NCBI GenBank assembly: GCA_035633255.1
Contig: DASQFD010000059.1
Span: 1 to 48,329 of the forward strand
Length of the DNA: 48,329 nt
Direction: 5' to 3'
From: DASQFD01 sp035633255
GTDB lineage: Bacteria > Actinomycetota > Actinomycetes > Actinomycetales > Dermatophilaceae
This document shows, piece after piece, positions 7,938 to 16,560 of the stretch (positions within the stretch are counted from its first letter, which is position 1; every line of letters starts with the position of its first letter). A program made the position numbers and the translations under genes. Under the pieces are notes generated by a model. The model was not told the DNA's origin. It saw only the letters and a program-made list of their open reading frames with translations, and did no database searches.

Positions 7938-8987
7938 GTGTTGCCCGGTCCGCACAACGCGGTGACCGACGTCGCAGGGGTGCGGGTCGGCCACGTGACC
8001 CTCGAGCGGCCGGGGTGGCTGACCGGCACGACGGTGGTCGTGCCGCCTCCGGGGACCGTCGGGGGCGTGGACGTGCGCGGCGGTGGGCCGGGAACCCGGG
8101 AGACCGACCTGCTCGACCCGCGCAACCTCGTCGACGCCGTCGACGCCGTCGTGCTCAGCGGCGGGAGCGTCTTCGGCCTCGCCACCGCGGACGGGGTGGT
8201 GCAGGGCCTGTATGCCGCCGGGCGGGGCTGGCCGGTCGGCGGCGGGCCGGGCGGCGGGCCGGGCGGCGTCGTGCCCATCGTCCCGGCGGCGATCCTCTTC
8301 GACCTCGGCCGTGGTGGCGTCTTCGACCACGCCCCCGGCGCCGCGGACGGGCGGGCGGCGCTCGACGCCGCCGTCGCAGGGCCGGTCGCCTCCGGCTCGG
8401 TCGGGGCCGGCACCGGTGCTCGGGCCGGCGGCCTGCGTGGCGGGGTGGGCACGGCCAGCGTGGTGCTCGGCGACGGCACGACGGTGGGCGGCCTGGTGGT
8501 CGTCAACGCCGTCGGCTCGACGGTGGACCTGCGCACCGGAGAGCCGTATGCCGTCCGGCACCGCCTCGGCGAGGAGTTCGGCGACCTGCCCCCGGCCGAC
8601 CCGGCCCTCCTCGCGCGTCACGTGCGGGCGCTCGCGGAGGAGCAGGCGGCCGTGCGCGCCGGCACCGCGACCACGCTCGGCGTGCTCGTCACCGACGCGA
8701 CGCTGACCAAGGCGCAGTGTGCCAAGCTCGCCGGCCTGGGCCAGGACGGGCTGGCGCGGGCCATCTCGCCGGTGCACACGGCATACGACGGGGACACCGT
8801 CTTCGCGCTGGCGACCGGCACCCGGCCCCCGCCCGGGCCCGTGGACCTGGTGGTCCTGCAGACCGCAGCGGCCGACGTCCTCACCCGGGCCGTGGGCCAC
8901 GCGGTGCTCGCCGCCACCTCGGTGGACCGCACCGCCGACGGCGGCCTCGCGACGGCTTCCTGGCGTGACGCCCTGGTCGGCCACTGA
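7938..8987 (+). CDS. P1 (DmpA/NylC-like, S58) family self-processing peptidase
   Basis: N-terminal-nucleophile hydrolase of 349 residues. Family landmarks: NAVTDVAGVRVGH at the start, VVLSGGSVFGL (71-81), PIVPAAILFDL (113-123), GGVGTASVVL (168-177) and the C-terminal YDGDTVFALATG. These proenzymes cleave themselves before a Ser or Thr nucleophile; here the segment is GTATTLGVLVTD (242-253), where relatives that I recall have Asn-Thr, so Ala244 replaces the usual residue before Thr245. A Gly/Pro repeat (GGGPGGGPGG) is inserted before the PIVP block. The GTG at 7938 follows a GGGGG-rich ribosome site. It may be cotranscribed with the MFS gene; the substrate (amide, beta-peptide or D-amino-acid peptide) is unknown. 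Confidence 0.87.
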   Translation: MLPGPHNAVTDVAGVRVGHVTLERPGWLTGTTVVVPPPGTVGGVDVRGGGPGTRETDLLDPRNLVDAVDAVVLSGGSVFGLATADGVVQGLYAAGRGWPVGGGPGGGPGGVVPIVPAAILFDLGRGGVFDHAPGAADGRAALDAAVAGPVASGSVGAGTGARAGGLRGGVGTASVVLGDGTTVGGLVVVNAVGSTVDLRTGEPYAVRHRLGEEFGDLPPADPALLARHVRALAEEQAAVRAGTATTLGVLVTDATLTKAQCAKLAGLGQDGLARAISPVHTAYDGDTVFALATGTRPPPGPVDLVVLQTAAADVLTRAVGHAVLAATSVDRTADGGLATASWRDALVGH

Positions 8988-9048
8988 CCGAGCAGCGCAC
9001 CCGAGCCGCGCCCAGGCAGCCGCCGTGCCCACCCCGCCGCCGACCCTC

Positions 9049-9086
9049 CGCCTCCCTGCCGTGCGCCCGCCTCCCTGCCGTGCGCC
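9049..9086. repeat. 19-bp direct repeat between convergent genes
   Basis: Two exact, adjacent 19-bp copies lie in the 157-bp gap between the P1 peptidase and guaB 3' ends. No convincing terminator hairpin is seen there. Confidence 0.85.
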
Positions 9087-9144
9087 CGTCTCCAGCCGCC
9101 GCGGCCCCCGCCACCTCGCCGCGGTCGGGAGAGGGGCCGGCCGG

Positions 9145-10785
9145 TCAGCGCGTGGTGTAGTTCGGCGCCTCGACGATGCCGGTGACGTCGTGCGGGTGGC
9201 TCTCCTTGAGCCCCGCCGTGGTGATGCGCACGAAGCGGCCCTTCGCCTTCAGCTCCAGCACGCTGCGCGCCCCGACGTAGAACATCGACTGGTGCAGGCC
9301 GCCGATGAGCTGGTGGGCGACCGCCCCGACCGGCCCGCGGTAGGTGACCTGCCCCTCGATGCCCTCCGGCACGATCCTGTCGTCGCTGGCGACGTCGGTC
9401 TGGAAGTAGCGGTCCCGGGAGTAGCTCTTCTTGCCCCGCGACGACATCGCGGCCAGCGAGCCCATGCCACGGTAGGCCTTGTACTGCTTGCCGTTGACCA
9501 GCACCAGCTCACCGGGGCTCTCCTCGCAGCCCGCGAGCAGCGACCCGACCATGACCGTGTCCGCCCCGGCCACCAGCGCCTTGGCGATGTCCCCGGAGTA
9601 CTGCAGGCCACCGTCACCGATGAGCGGGACGCCCGCCGGCGCGCACGCGAGCGAGGCGTTGTGGATCGCCGTCACCTGCGGCACGCCCACGCCGGCCACG
9701 ACCCGGGTCGTGCAGATCGACCCCGGCCCGACACCCACCTTCACGCCGTCGACGCCCGCGTCCACCAGCGCCTGCGCCCCGACGGTGGTGGCGATGTTGC
9801 CACCGACCACCTGCACGTGCCGCAGCGCCGGGTCGGACTTGACCTTCCGGACCATGTCGAGCAGCAGGCGGGAGTGGCCGTGGGCGGTGTCGACGACCAG
9901 GACGTCCACGCCCGCCTCGACCAGCGTGCCGGCTCGCTCCCACGACTCACCGAAGTACCCGACCGCCGCCCCGACCAGCAGCCGCCCGCTGCCGTCCTTG
10001 CTGGCGTCGGGGAACTGCTCGGACCTCACGAAGTCCTTGACGGTGATCAGGCCGCGCAGCCGGCCGTCGTCGTCCACGATGGGCAGCCGCTCGCGCTTGT
10101 GCTGGCGCAGCAGCGAGGTGGCCGTCTCGTGGTCGATCCCGACCCGGCCGGTGATGAGCGGCATCGGCGTCATCACGTCGCTGACGAGCGTGGTCGCCCA
10201 CTCCGCGACGGGGGTGAAGCGCAGGTCGCGGTTAGTGACCATGCCGAGCAGGTGGTCGCCCGCGTCGACCACCGGCAGGCCGGAGACGCGGTACTGCCCG
10301 CACCGCTCGTCCAGCTCCTCGAGCGTCGCGTCCGGACCGATGGTCACGGGGTTGGGGATCATCCCGGTCTGCGTCCGCTTCACCAGGTCCACCTGGTAGG
10401 CCTGGTCCTCGATGGAGAGGTTGCGGTGCAGCACCCCGAGGCCACCGTGTCGCGCCATCGCGATCGCCATCCGCGCCTCGGTGACCGTGTCCATGGCCGC
10501 CGAGAGCAGCGGCACGCGAAGCGAGATCTCCCGGGTGAGCCGGGTCGTCGTGTCCACCTCGCTGGGGACGACGTCGGTCTCCCCGGGGAGCAGCAGCACG
10601 TCGTCGTAGGTCAGCCCGAGCTCCCCGAAGGGGCTCGTGGGTCGAGCCACGGAGACCGACGCGCCGTCCCGGTATGCCGGGAGCCCACCGTCCGGCATAC
10701 CCACATCGGCCGTACCTCCCTCGGCCGTACCCCCCTCGGCAGGCGCGCGGGGCGGCTCGGCCGGCAGGTCGACTCCGATGGTCAT
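9145..10785 (-). CDS. guaB: IMP dehydrogenase
   Basis: Oxidises IMP to XMP with NAD, the committed step of GMP synthesis. 546 residues: TIM barrel interrupted by two CBS domains (about 145-255), catalytic loop GPGSICTTR with Cys358, NAD site around VVDTAHGHS, and the mobile flap SSRGKKSYSRDRYFQ. The first 50 residues are an unusual low-complexity extension (PAEGGTAEGGTAD) before the conserved FGELGLTYDDVLLLP, and carry an inverted pair of the octamer motif. The ATG at 10785 follows TAGGA at good spacing. A shorter protein starting near the conserved block is possible, but I see no better start codon. The gene is divergent from whiB3. Confidence 0.96.
   Translation of the reverse strand: MTIGVDLPAEPPRAPAEGGTAEGGTADVGMPDGGLPAYRDGASVSVARPTSPFGELGLTYDDVLLLPGETDVVPSEVDTTTRLTREISLRVPLLSAAMDTVTEARMAIAMARHGGLGVLHRNLSIEDQAYQVDLVKRTQTGMIPNPVTIGPDATLEELDERCGQYRVSGLPVVDAGDHLLGMVTNRDLRFTPVAEWATTLVSDVMTPMPLITGRVGIDHETATSLLRQHKRERLPIVDDDGRLRGLITVKDFVRSEQFPDASKDGSGRLLVGAAVGYFGESWERAGTLVEAGVDVLVVDTAHGHSRLLLDMVRKVKSDPALRHVQVVGGNIATTVGAQALVDAGVDGVKVGVGPGSICTTRVVAGVGVPQVTAIHNASLACAPAGVPLIGDGGLQYSGDIAKALVAGADTVMVGSLLAGCEESPGELVLVNGKQYKAYRGMGSLAAMSSRGKKSYSRDRYFQTDVASDDRIVPEGIEGQVTYRGPVGAVAHQLIGGLHQSMFYVGARSVLELKAKGRFVRITTAGLKESHPHDVTGIVEAPNYTTR
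10671..10701. repeat. inverted pair of the octamer motif inside guaB
   Basis: Perfect 10-bp inverted repeat ggtatgccgg / ccggcatacc with an 11-base loop. It lies in the non-conserved N-terminal extension of guaB, encoding around GMPDGGLPAYR. As RNA it forms a hairpin about 100 nt into the message. Confidence 0.9.
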
Positions 10786-10952
10786 CGCGTCATCCTACGG
10801 CGCCGCACCCGGCGTCTCGGATCCCGGGACGGCGCCCGCGCCTTGACCAACTCCTTACCCGGAGCATGCCCTACCCCTACCAAGCGGTCCCTACCTTGGA
10901 GCGCGCCGCACCTGCTCGGTGCGGCCGCCGCAGCAGTACTGGAGGGGACCTG

Positions 10953-11246
10953 ATGGCGGAGATCATGCGACTGCCCGGGCCGGTGGCCGACCTGTGGGAG
11001 TGGCAGTACCGCGGCGCCTGTCGCCGCGTCGGCCCGGAGGTGTTCTTCCACCCCGAAGGGGAGCGGGGCACCAAGCGCCGGAGCCGTGACTCCAACGCCA
11101 AGCAGGTGTGCCTCGCGTGCCCCGTCATGCAGCAGTGCCGCGAGCACGCGCTGCGGGCGCGCGAGCCCTATGGCGTGTGGGGTGGGATGACCGAGGACGA
11201 GCGGGAGTCCTTCCACGTCGCCAGGGACGCCGAGATCGCCTCCTGA
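10953..11246 (+). CDS. whiB3: WhiB3-type iron-sulfur transcriptional regulator
   Basis: A 97-residue WhiB protein. Cys23, Cys53, Cys56 and Cys62 are the [4Fe-4S] ligands (CxxCxxxxxC spacing), followed by the GVWGGMT turn that contacts the primary sigma factor and a basic stretch. The LPGPVADLWEWQ N-terminus and FFHPEGERG match WhiB3 rather than other WhiB paralogues, as I recall them. WhiB3 senses redox and nitric oxide in mycobacteria and controls lipid and redox genes. The ATG at 10953 has the strong ribosome site GGAGGGG. Position next to guaB and groEL1/ES is as in M. tuberculosis. Confidence 0.93.
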   Translation: MAEIMRLPGPVADLWEWQYRGACRRVGPEVFFHPEGERGTKRRSRDSNAKQVCLACPVMQQCREHALRAREPYGVWGGMTEDERESFHVARDAEIAS

Positions 11247-11258
11247 CGCGGGGCGGGA

Positions 11259-11287
11259 CCCGCTCCGGGTGGAGGGCCCGGAGCGGG
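11259..11287 (+). terminator. hairpin terminator after whiB3
   Basis: Perfect 11-bp stem cccgctccggg / cccggagcggg with a 7-base loop, 12 bp after the whiB3 stop, without a T tract. A second short hairpin (cggcgc-agg-gcgccg, 11292-11306) follows. Confidence 0.7.
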
Positions 11288-11407
11288 CTCTCGGCGCAGG
11301 GCGCCGAAGGCCGGCGTGCTCGCGGTGTCCCGGTGACCTTGGCGCCGCCGCGCCGGTCCCGAACCGGCACCCGCTCACGTGGGCCCCTCGCGGCGCCCCG
11401 GGCCGCC

Positions 11408-11413
11408 TACGGT
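11408..11413 (+). promoter_or_regulatory. candidate -10 element for the S4-domain gene (leaderless)
   Basis: TACGGT, then seven bases, then ATG at 11421. The intervening GGGG could also act as a very close ribosome site, so the leaderless reading is not certain. Confidence 0.45.
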
Positions 11414-11420
11414 GGGGTGC

Positions 11421-11648
11421 ATGAGCGCGCCGGTGCAGGAGGTCCCCATCCGCGACGAGGCCATCCGGCTGGGGCAGCTGCTCAAGCTGGCCGGCGTGGC
11501 CCCGGACGGCTCGCTGGCCCGGGCGGTGGTGGAGGCCGGCGAGGTCACCGTCGACGGCGCCGTGGAGACCCGGCGCGGTGCCCGAGTCCGGCCCGGTGCC
11601 ACGGTCCGGTACGCCGGTCACACCCTCCGCGTGACCGCGGGCGGCTGA
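11421..11648 (+). CDS. small S4-domain RNA-binding protein
   Basis: A 75-residue protein made almost wholly of an S4 fold: LGQLLKLAGVAPDGSLARAVVEAGEVTVDGAVETRRGARVRPG, the usual alpha-L motif for binding structured RNA. It resembles stand-alone YbcJ/RlbA-like S4 proteins linked to ribosome metabolism; the RNA target is unknown. It stands alone between whiB3 and groEL and converges on groEL at a strong terminator. Confidence 0.85.
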   Translation: MSAPVQEVPIRDEAIRLGQLLKLAGVAPDGSLARAVVEAGEVTVDGAVETRRGARVRPGATVRYAGHTLRVTAGG

Positions 11649-11664
11649 GGGACGCCGAGGAACG

Positions 11665-11704
11665 CCGCAGGGCCCGTCCCGCGGAGGCGGGACGGGCCCT
11701 GCGG
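11665..11704. terminator. bidirectional terminator between the S4 gene and groEL
   Basis: Perfect 18-bp inverted repeat with a GGAG loop lying 17 bp after the S4-gene stop and 20 bp beyond the groEL stop. It can serve both converging genes. Confidence 0.9.
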
Positions 11705-11724
11705 CAGCGGGCGAGGAGGTTCGC

Positions 11725-13341
<1,617 letters not shown>

Positions 13342-13427
13342 GGTGGTCCTTCTTCAGTCACGGTTCACGGGGGTGGCGGGCCGGCGGGCCCGCTCGGCGG
13401 GCTCCCTGCCGGTGCTCCGGCCGGTGC

Positions 13428-13472
13428 ACGTATGCCGTGGGCTCACCGCGGGGGCGAGCCCACGGCATACGT
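13428..13472. repeat. 17-bp inverted repeat built from two octamer motifs, between groES and groEL
   Basis: Perfect 17-bp arms (13428-13444 and 13456-13472) with an 11-base loop. Each arm contains one copy of the GTATGCCG octamer. It sits inside the groES-groEL transcript (minus strand), so it could act as a partial terminator, attenuator or processing site setting the groES:groEL ratio. In placement and make-up it resembles inverted uptake-sequence pairs at gene ends in Neisseria and Haemophilus. Confidence 0.95.
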
Positions 13473-13516
13473 CGTGGTGCGGGTCTGGCGTGGTGCGGGT
13501 CTGGCGTTGGTGCGGG

Positions 13517-13831
13517 TCAGGCGTCCTGCGTCGCGGCGCCGACCACGGCGAGCACGTCGCGCGCCGAGAGGATGAGGTACTCCTCGCCGGCGTGCTTGAT
13601 CTCGGTGCCGCCGTACTTGCTGAAGATGACGCGGTCGCCGACCGAAACGTCGAGCGGGATGCGCTCGTCGCCGTCCTCGTTCCAGCGACCCGGACCCACG
13701 GCGACGACCTCGCCCTCCTGGGGCTTCTCCTTCGCGGTGTCCGGGATGACCAGACCGGAGGCGGTGGTCTGCTCGGCCTCGAGGCTCTTGATGACGATGC
13801 GGTCCTCGAGCGGCTGAATGGAAACCGACAC
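13517..13831 (-). CDS. groES: co-chaperonin GroES
   Basis: The 10-kDa lid of the chaperonin, 104 residues: VSIQPLEDRIVIKS at the start, the mobile loop EQTTASGLVIPDTAKEKPQEG and the terminal SKYGGTEIKHAGEEYLIL. The GTG at 13831 is preferred because GGGAGG stands about 9 nt upstream and the protein then begins at the family position. It is the first gene of the groES-groEL operon, transcribed from a promoter flanked by two CIRCE operators. Confidence 0.96.
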   Translation of the reverse strand: MSVSIQPLEDRIVIKSLEAEQTTASGLVIPDTAKEKPQEGEVVAVGPGRWNEDGDERIPLDVSVGDRVIFSKYGGTEIKHAGEEYLILSARDVLAVVGAATQDA

Positions 13832-13930
13832 TGTGGTGACCTCCCCTTCGGGAATGTCGAAGTGGACAGATGAGGGTGCGCGCACGGGGCCGTCCTCGCC
13901 GTCGCGGGGGCCGAGGTCGATCCGCTCGCG

Positions 13931-13957
13931 CTGGCACTCGCACGGGTCGAGTGCCAG
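13931..13957. promoter_or_regulatory. CIRCE operator (promoter-distal copy)
   Basis: CTGGCACTC-N9-GAGTGCCAG, a perfect 9-bp inverted repeat with 9-bp spacer. It fits the CIRCE consensus TTAGCACTC-N9-GAGTGCTAA bound by the repressor HrcA, and lies downstream of the predicted transcription start. Confidence 0.88.
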
Positions 13958-13962
13958 CCCTC

Positions 13963-13992
13963 AATCTAGGTCGGGGCTTAGCACTCGGTCAA
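13963..13992 (-). promoter_or_regulatory. groESL promoter
   Basis: On the minus strand the -35 TTGACC (13992-13987) and -10 TAGATT (13968-13963) are 18 bp apart. The -35 lies in the spacer of the upstream CIRCE, so HrcA binding would block RNA polymerase. Confidence 0.7.
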
Positions 13993-14004
13993 CTTGAGTG
14001 CCAA
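13978..14004. promoter_or_regulatory. CIRCE operator (promoter-overlapping copy)
   Basis: TTAGCACTC-N9-GAGTGCCAA, one base from the CIRCE consensus, overlapping the -35 region. With the copy at 13931 it forms a double HrcA operator, the common arrangement for actinobacterial groESL. Confidence 0.93.
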
Positions 14005-14006
14005 CA

Positions 14007-14126
14007 CACGGGGGGCTCCGCCCCCCGTGCACCCCCGACCGTGGTCCCCTCACGCTCGCGGCCGCGACGAGCTCCGCCCCCCGTGCACCCCCGACCGTGG
14101 TCCCCTCACGCTCGCGGCCGCGGCGG
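14007..14126. repeat. hairpin and 56-bp tandem repeat in the 322-bp groES/methyltransferase gap
   Basis: A 9-bp perfect hairpin (14007-14029, arms cacgggggg / ccccccgtg) opens the tract. Two near-identical 56-bp copies follow (14015-14070 and 14071-14126) and the start of a third. The rest of this divergent gap holds the two CIRCE elements and the groESL promoter. The repeat separates that promoter from the plus-strand methyltransferase and could carry the latter's promoter; no clear -10 is visible. Confidence 0.9.
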
Positions 14127-14153
14127 GCTCCGCCGGGCTGGCAGGGTAACCGC

Positions 14154-15392
14154 ATGGACGTCACCGCCGTGCGGGCCCTGGCGTCGGTGGAGGGGCAGAC
14201 CCTGCTGCGCAGCCTGCCGCCCCACGACGAGGCGGCGGCCCTTGCGCTCACCGCCCGGCTCCGGGCGCTCGGGCACGACCCCGCCCTCGTCGCCGCGGCG
14301 CTGACCCAGCAGCGGCTGCGCGCCCGGGCCCGGGCGAAGTTCGGTGAGTTCGCCGACGGCATGATCTTCACCGCCGAGGGGCTCGAGCAGGCCACCCGGC
14401 TCGAGGTGGCCACGACCCACGCGCACCGGTTCGGCGCCGCCAGCCTGGCCACCGTCCACGACCTCGGGTGTGGCATCGGCGCGGACGCGATGACCATGTC
14501 CGTGCTCGGGGTCACCGTGCGCGCGGTCGACGCCGACCCGGTCACCGCGGCGGTGGCGGACGTCAACCTCCGGCCGTGGCCGGACTCGCGGGCCAGGGTC
14601 GGCCGCGCCGAGGACTTCCGCCCTCCGCCGGACGCCCAGCGGGACCGTGTCGGGGCCTGGCTGGACCCGGCCCGACGGCTGCCGGGCCGGGCCGACGCCC
14701 GCGGACGGGCCCGCCGGGTCTTCCGGCTGCACGAGATGTCGCCGCCGTGGCAGGTCGTCCTCGACGTGGCGGCCGCCGTCCCGGCCACCGGCGCCAAGCT
14801 CAGCCCGTCCCTCCCCCACGAGGCGGTGCCGGTCGGCTGCGAGGCGCAGTGGACGTCGTGGGACGGCGACGTGGTCGAGTGCGCGGTGTGGTGGGGCCCG
14901 CTCGTGCGCACGGCGGGACGCACGGCCCGGGTGCTCGGCCCCGGTCGGCTGCCGGTCGAAGTCACCGCCGCGAGCGTCGACCCGGACGTGCCGGCGGCGA
15001 CCTCCCTGGCGGACGTCGGCGCCTGGCTCTACGAGACGGACCGCGCCGTGGTCCGCGCCGGGCTGGTCGGTGCGGTGACCGCCGCGACGGACGGGACCGA
15101 GCTCGAGGCCGGCCTGGGCCACGTGGTGGCCGGGCGAGCGGTGGACCTCGCCTTCGCCCGCCGGTATGCCGTCACCGAGGCGATGCCCTTCACGGTCAAG
15201 TCCCTGCGCGCCTGGCTGCGCGAGCGGGGGGTCACCGGGGCCACGATCAAGAAGCGGGGCGTGCGCCTCGACGACGACTCCCTGCGCCGGGACCTCCGCC
15301 TCGGGCGCGGGTCCGGCGAGGGGAACCAGGTCACGCTCCTGCTGACCCGGCTCGCCGGCGACACCGTCGTGCTCGTGCTGGAGGCCGGCTGA
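14154..15392 (+). CDS. class I SAM-dependent methyltransferase with THUMP-like C-terminal domain
   Basis: A 412-residue protein. A helical N-terminus (FADGMIFTAEGLEQATR at about 67-83) precedes the SAM-binding motif I VHDLGCGIGADAM (101-113) and the acidic end of strand 2, RAVDADP. Thereafter come a PPWQVVLDVA segment and a C-terminal domain (TVKSLRAWLRERGVTGATIKKRGV) that resembles the THUMP-like module of conserved actinobacterial RNA or DNA methyltransferases. Target unknown; nucleic-acid modification is inferred. It is a single-gene unit followed by a repeat array. Confidence 0.85.
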   Translation: MDVTAVRALASVEGQTLLRSLPPHDEAAALALTARLRALGHDPALVAAALTQQRLRARARAKFGEFADGMIFTAEGLEQATRLEVATTHAHRFGAASLATVHDLGCGIGADAMTMSVLGVTVRAVDADPVTAAVADVNLRPWPDSRARVGRAEDFRPPPDAQRDRVGAWLDPARRLPGRADARGRARRVFRLHEMSPPWQVVLDVAAAVPATGAKLSPSLPHEAVPVGCEAQWTSWDGDVVECAVWWGPLVRTAGRTARVLGPGRLPVEVTAASVDPDVPAATSLADVGAWLYETDRAVVRAGLVGAVTAATDGTELEAGLGHVVAGRAVDLAFARRYAVTEAMPFTVKSLRAWLRERGVTGATIKKRGVRLDDDSLRRDLRLGRGSGEGNQVTLLLTRLAGDTVVLVLEAG

Positions 15393-15394
15393 TC

Positions 15395-15564
15395 CCCCGC
15401 GCGTTCGACCACCCCGCGCGGTTCGACACCCCGCGCGGTTCGACACCCCGCGCGTTCGACCACCCCGCGCGGTTCGACACCCCGCGCGGTTCGACACCCC
15501 GTGCGGTCGACCACCCCGCGCGGTTCGACACCCCGCGCGGTTCGACACCCCGTGCGGTCGACCA
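15395..15564. repeat. 17-bp minisatellite with 51-bp higher-order period
   Basis: Ten consecutive 17-bp units of the form ccccgcgcggttcgaca, in which every third unit is a variant (ccccgcgcgttcgacca in units 1 and 4, ccccgtgcggtcgacca in units 7 and 10), giving a 51-bp higher-order repeat. It fills most of the 282 bp between the methyltransferase stop and the ribokinase stop. No unique spacers, so not CRISPR. Confidence 0.95.
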
Positions 15565-15674
15565 CCCCACGCGCACGCCCCGCCCGCGACGGCAGCCCCC
15601 TTGCCCACCCGACGGACACCGCCGTCCCCTCGTCGATCCGTGACCGGAACGCCGCTGCACGCCGCTGCACGCCG

Positions 15675-16553
15675 CTAGAGCCCGGGCTCGGGCTGGGCCC
15701 CCTCCCGCCGGACCGCAGCGGCGCCGGCGCGCCCGGCTGCCGCGAGCGCCTCGTCCCGTCCGGCGCCGGCGGCCAGGGCCGCGGCCAGGGCCCCGCAGAA
15801 GGCGTCACCGGCGCCGGTGGCGTCGAGGACGTCCTCCCGCGGCACCGGCAGGGCGTCGACGCGGTGGCCGTCCCAGGCGCACCCGGCCGCCCCGAAGGTG
15901 ACGAGCACCGACCGGGGCACCACGCCGGAGTCGGCGAGGAGCAGCGCCTCGTGCTCGTTGACGACCAGCGGGTCGGCCAGCGCGGCCGTCTCGGGCGGGA
16001 GGACGGCATACGGTGCGGCGTTGAGCACGACGCGGGCACCGGCGGAGGCGGCCCGCCGAGCCGCGGCGGCCACCACGCCGAGCGGCACCTCGAGCTGGCA
16101 GAGGAGCACGTCCGCGGCGCCCAGCCGGCCGAGCGGGCGCAGGTCGTGGTCGGCGGCGTTGGCGCCGGCGTGGACGACGATGACGCTCTCCCCCGCGTCG
16201 TCGACGGTCACCCAGGCCACCCCGGTGGGCCGGTCCGGCAGCACCCGCACCCCGCTCACGTCCACCCCGAGCCGGACCAGGCGCTGCAGGTAGGCCCGGC
16301 CCTCCGGGTCGTCGCCGACCGCCCCCACCATCGCCACCGTCGCCCCGGCGAACGCCGCCGCGACCGCCTGGTTGCCGCCCTTGCCTCCTGCGAGGCGGCG
16401 CACCGGCCCCCGGGCGAGCACCGTCTCGCCCGGCCCTGGGTGGCGCTCGACGCGCGCCACCAGGTCGACGTTGAGCGCTCCGAGCACCACGACCCGGCCG
16501 CTCACCCGGCCGCTCACCCGGCCGCTCACCCGGCCGCTCACCCGGCCGCTCAC
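15675..16553 (-). CDS. rbsK: ribokinase (PfkB family)
   Basis: Phosphorylates ribose to ribose-5-phosphate. Up to 292 residues; diagnostic features are VVVLGALNVDLVARV at the N-terminus, the substrate motif LAGGKGGNQAVAAAFAGA, and the C-terminal anion-hole/catalytic motif DATGAGDAFCGAL. Five in-frame GTG codons (16553, 16541, 16529, 16517, 16505) lie in a 12-bp tandem repeat, each as VSGR, so the true start cannot be read; 16553 is given because it follows the nucleoside hydrolase stop by 7 bp. The pairing with a nucleoside hydrolase implies salvage: nucleoside to base plus ribose, then ribose-5-phosphate. Confidence 0.9.
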   Translation of the reverse strand: MSGRVSGRVSGRVSGRVSGRVVVLGALNVDLVARVERHPGPGETVLARGPVRRLAGGKGGNQAVAAAFAGATVAMVGAVGDDPEGRAYLQRLVRLGVDVSGVRVLPDRPTGVAWVTVDDAGESVIVVHAGANAADHDLRPLGRLGAADVLLCQLEVPLGVVAAAARRAASAGARVVLNAAPYAVLPPETAALADPLVVNEHEALLLADSGVVPRSVLVTFGAAGCAWDGHRVDALPVPREDVLDATGAGDAFCGALAAALAAGAGRDEALAAAGRAGAAAVRREGAQPEPGL

Positions 16554-16554
16554 C
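16495..16554. repeat. 12-bp tandem repeat containing the ribokinase start codons
   Basis: Five exact copies of cggccgctcacc and a degenerate sixth. On the minus strand each copy supplies a GTG start and a GGTGAG-like ribosome site. The unit is four codons, so copy number changes protein length without shifting frame. Confidence 0.95.
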
Positions 16555-16560
16555 CGGCAC

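Noticed and set aside
15395..15564. CRISPR-like array
   Set aside because: Units are contiguous 17-mers with no unique spacers, and there are no cas genes.
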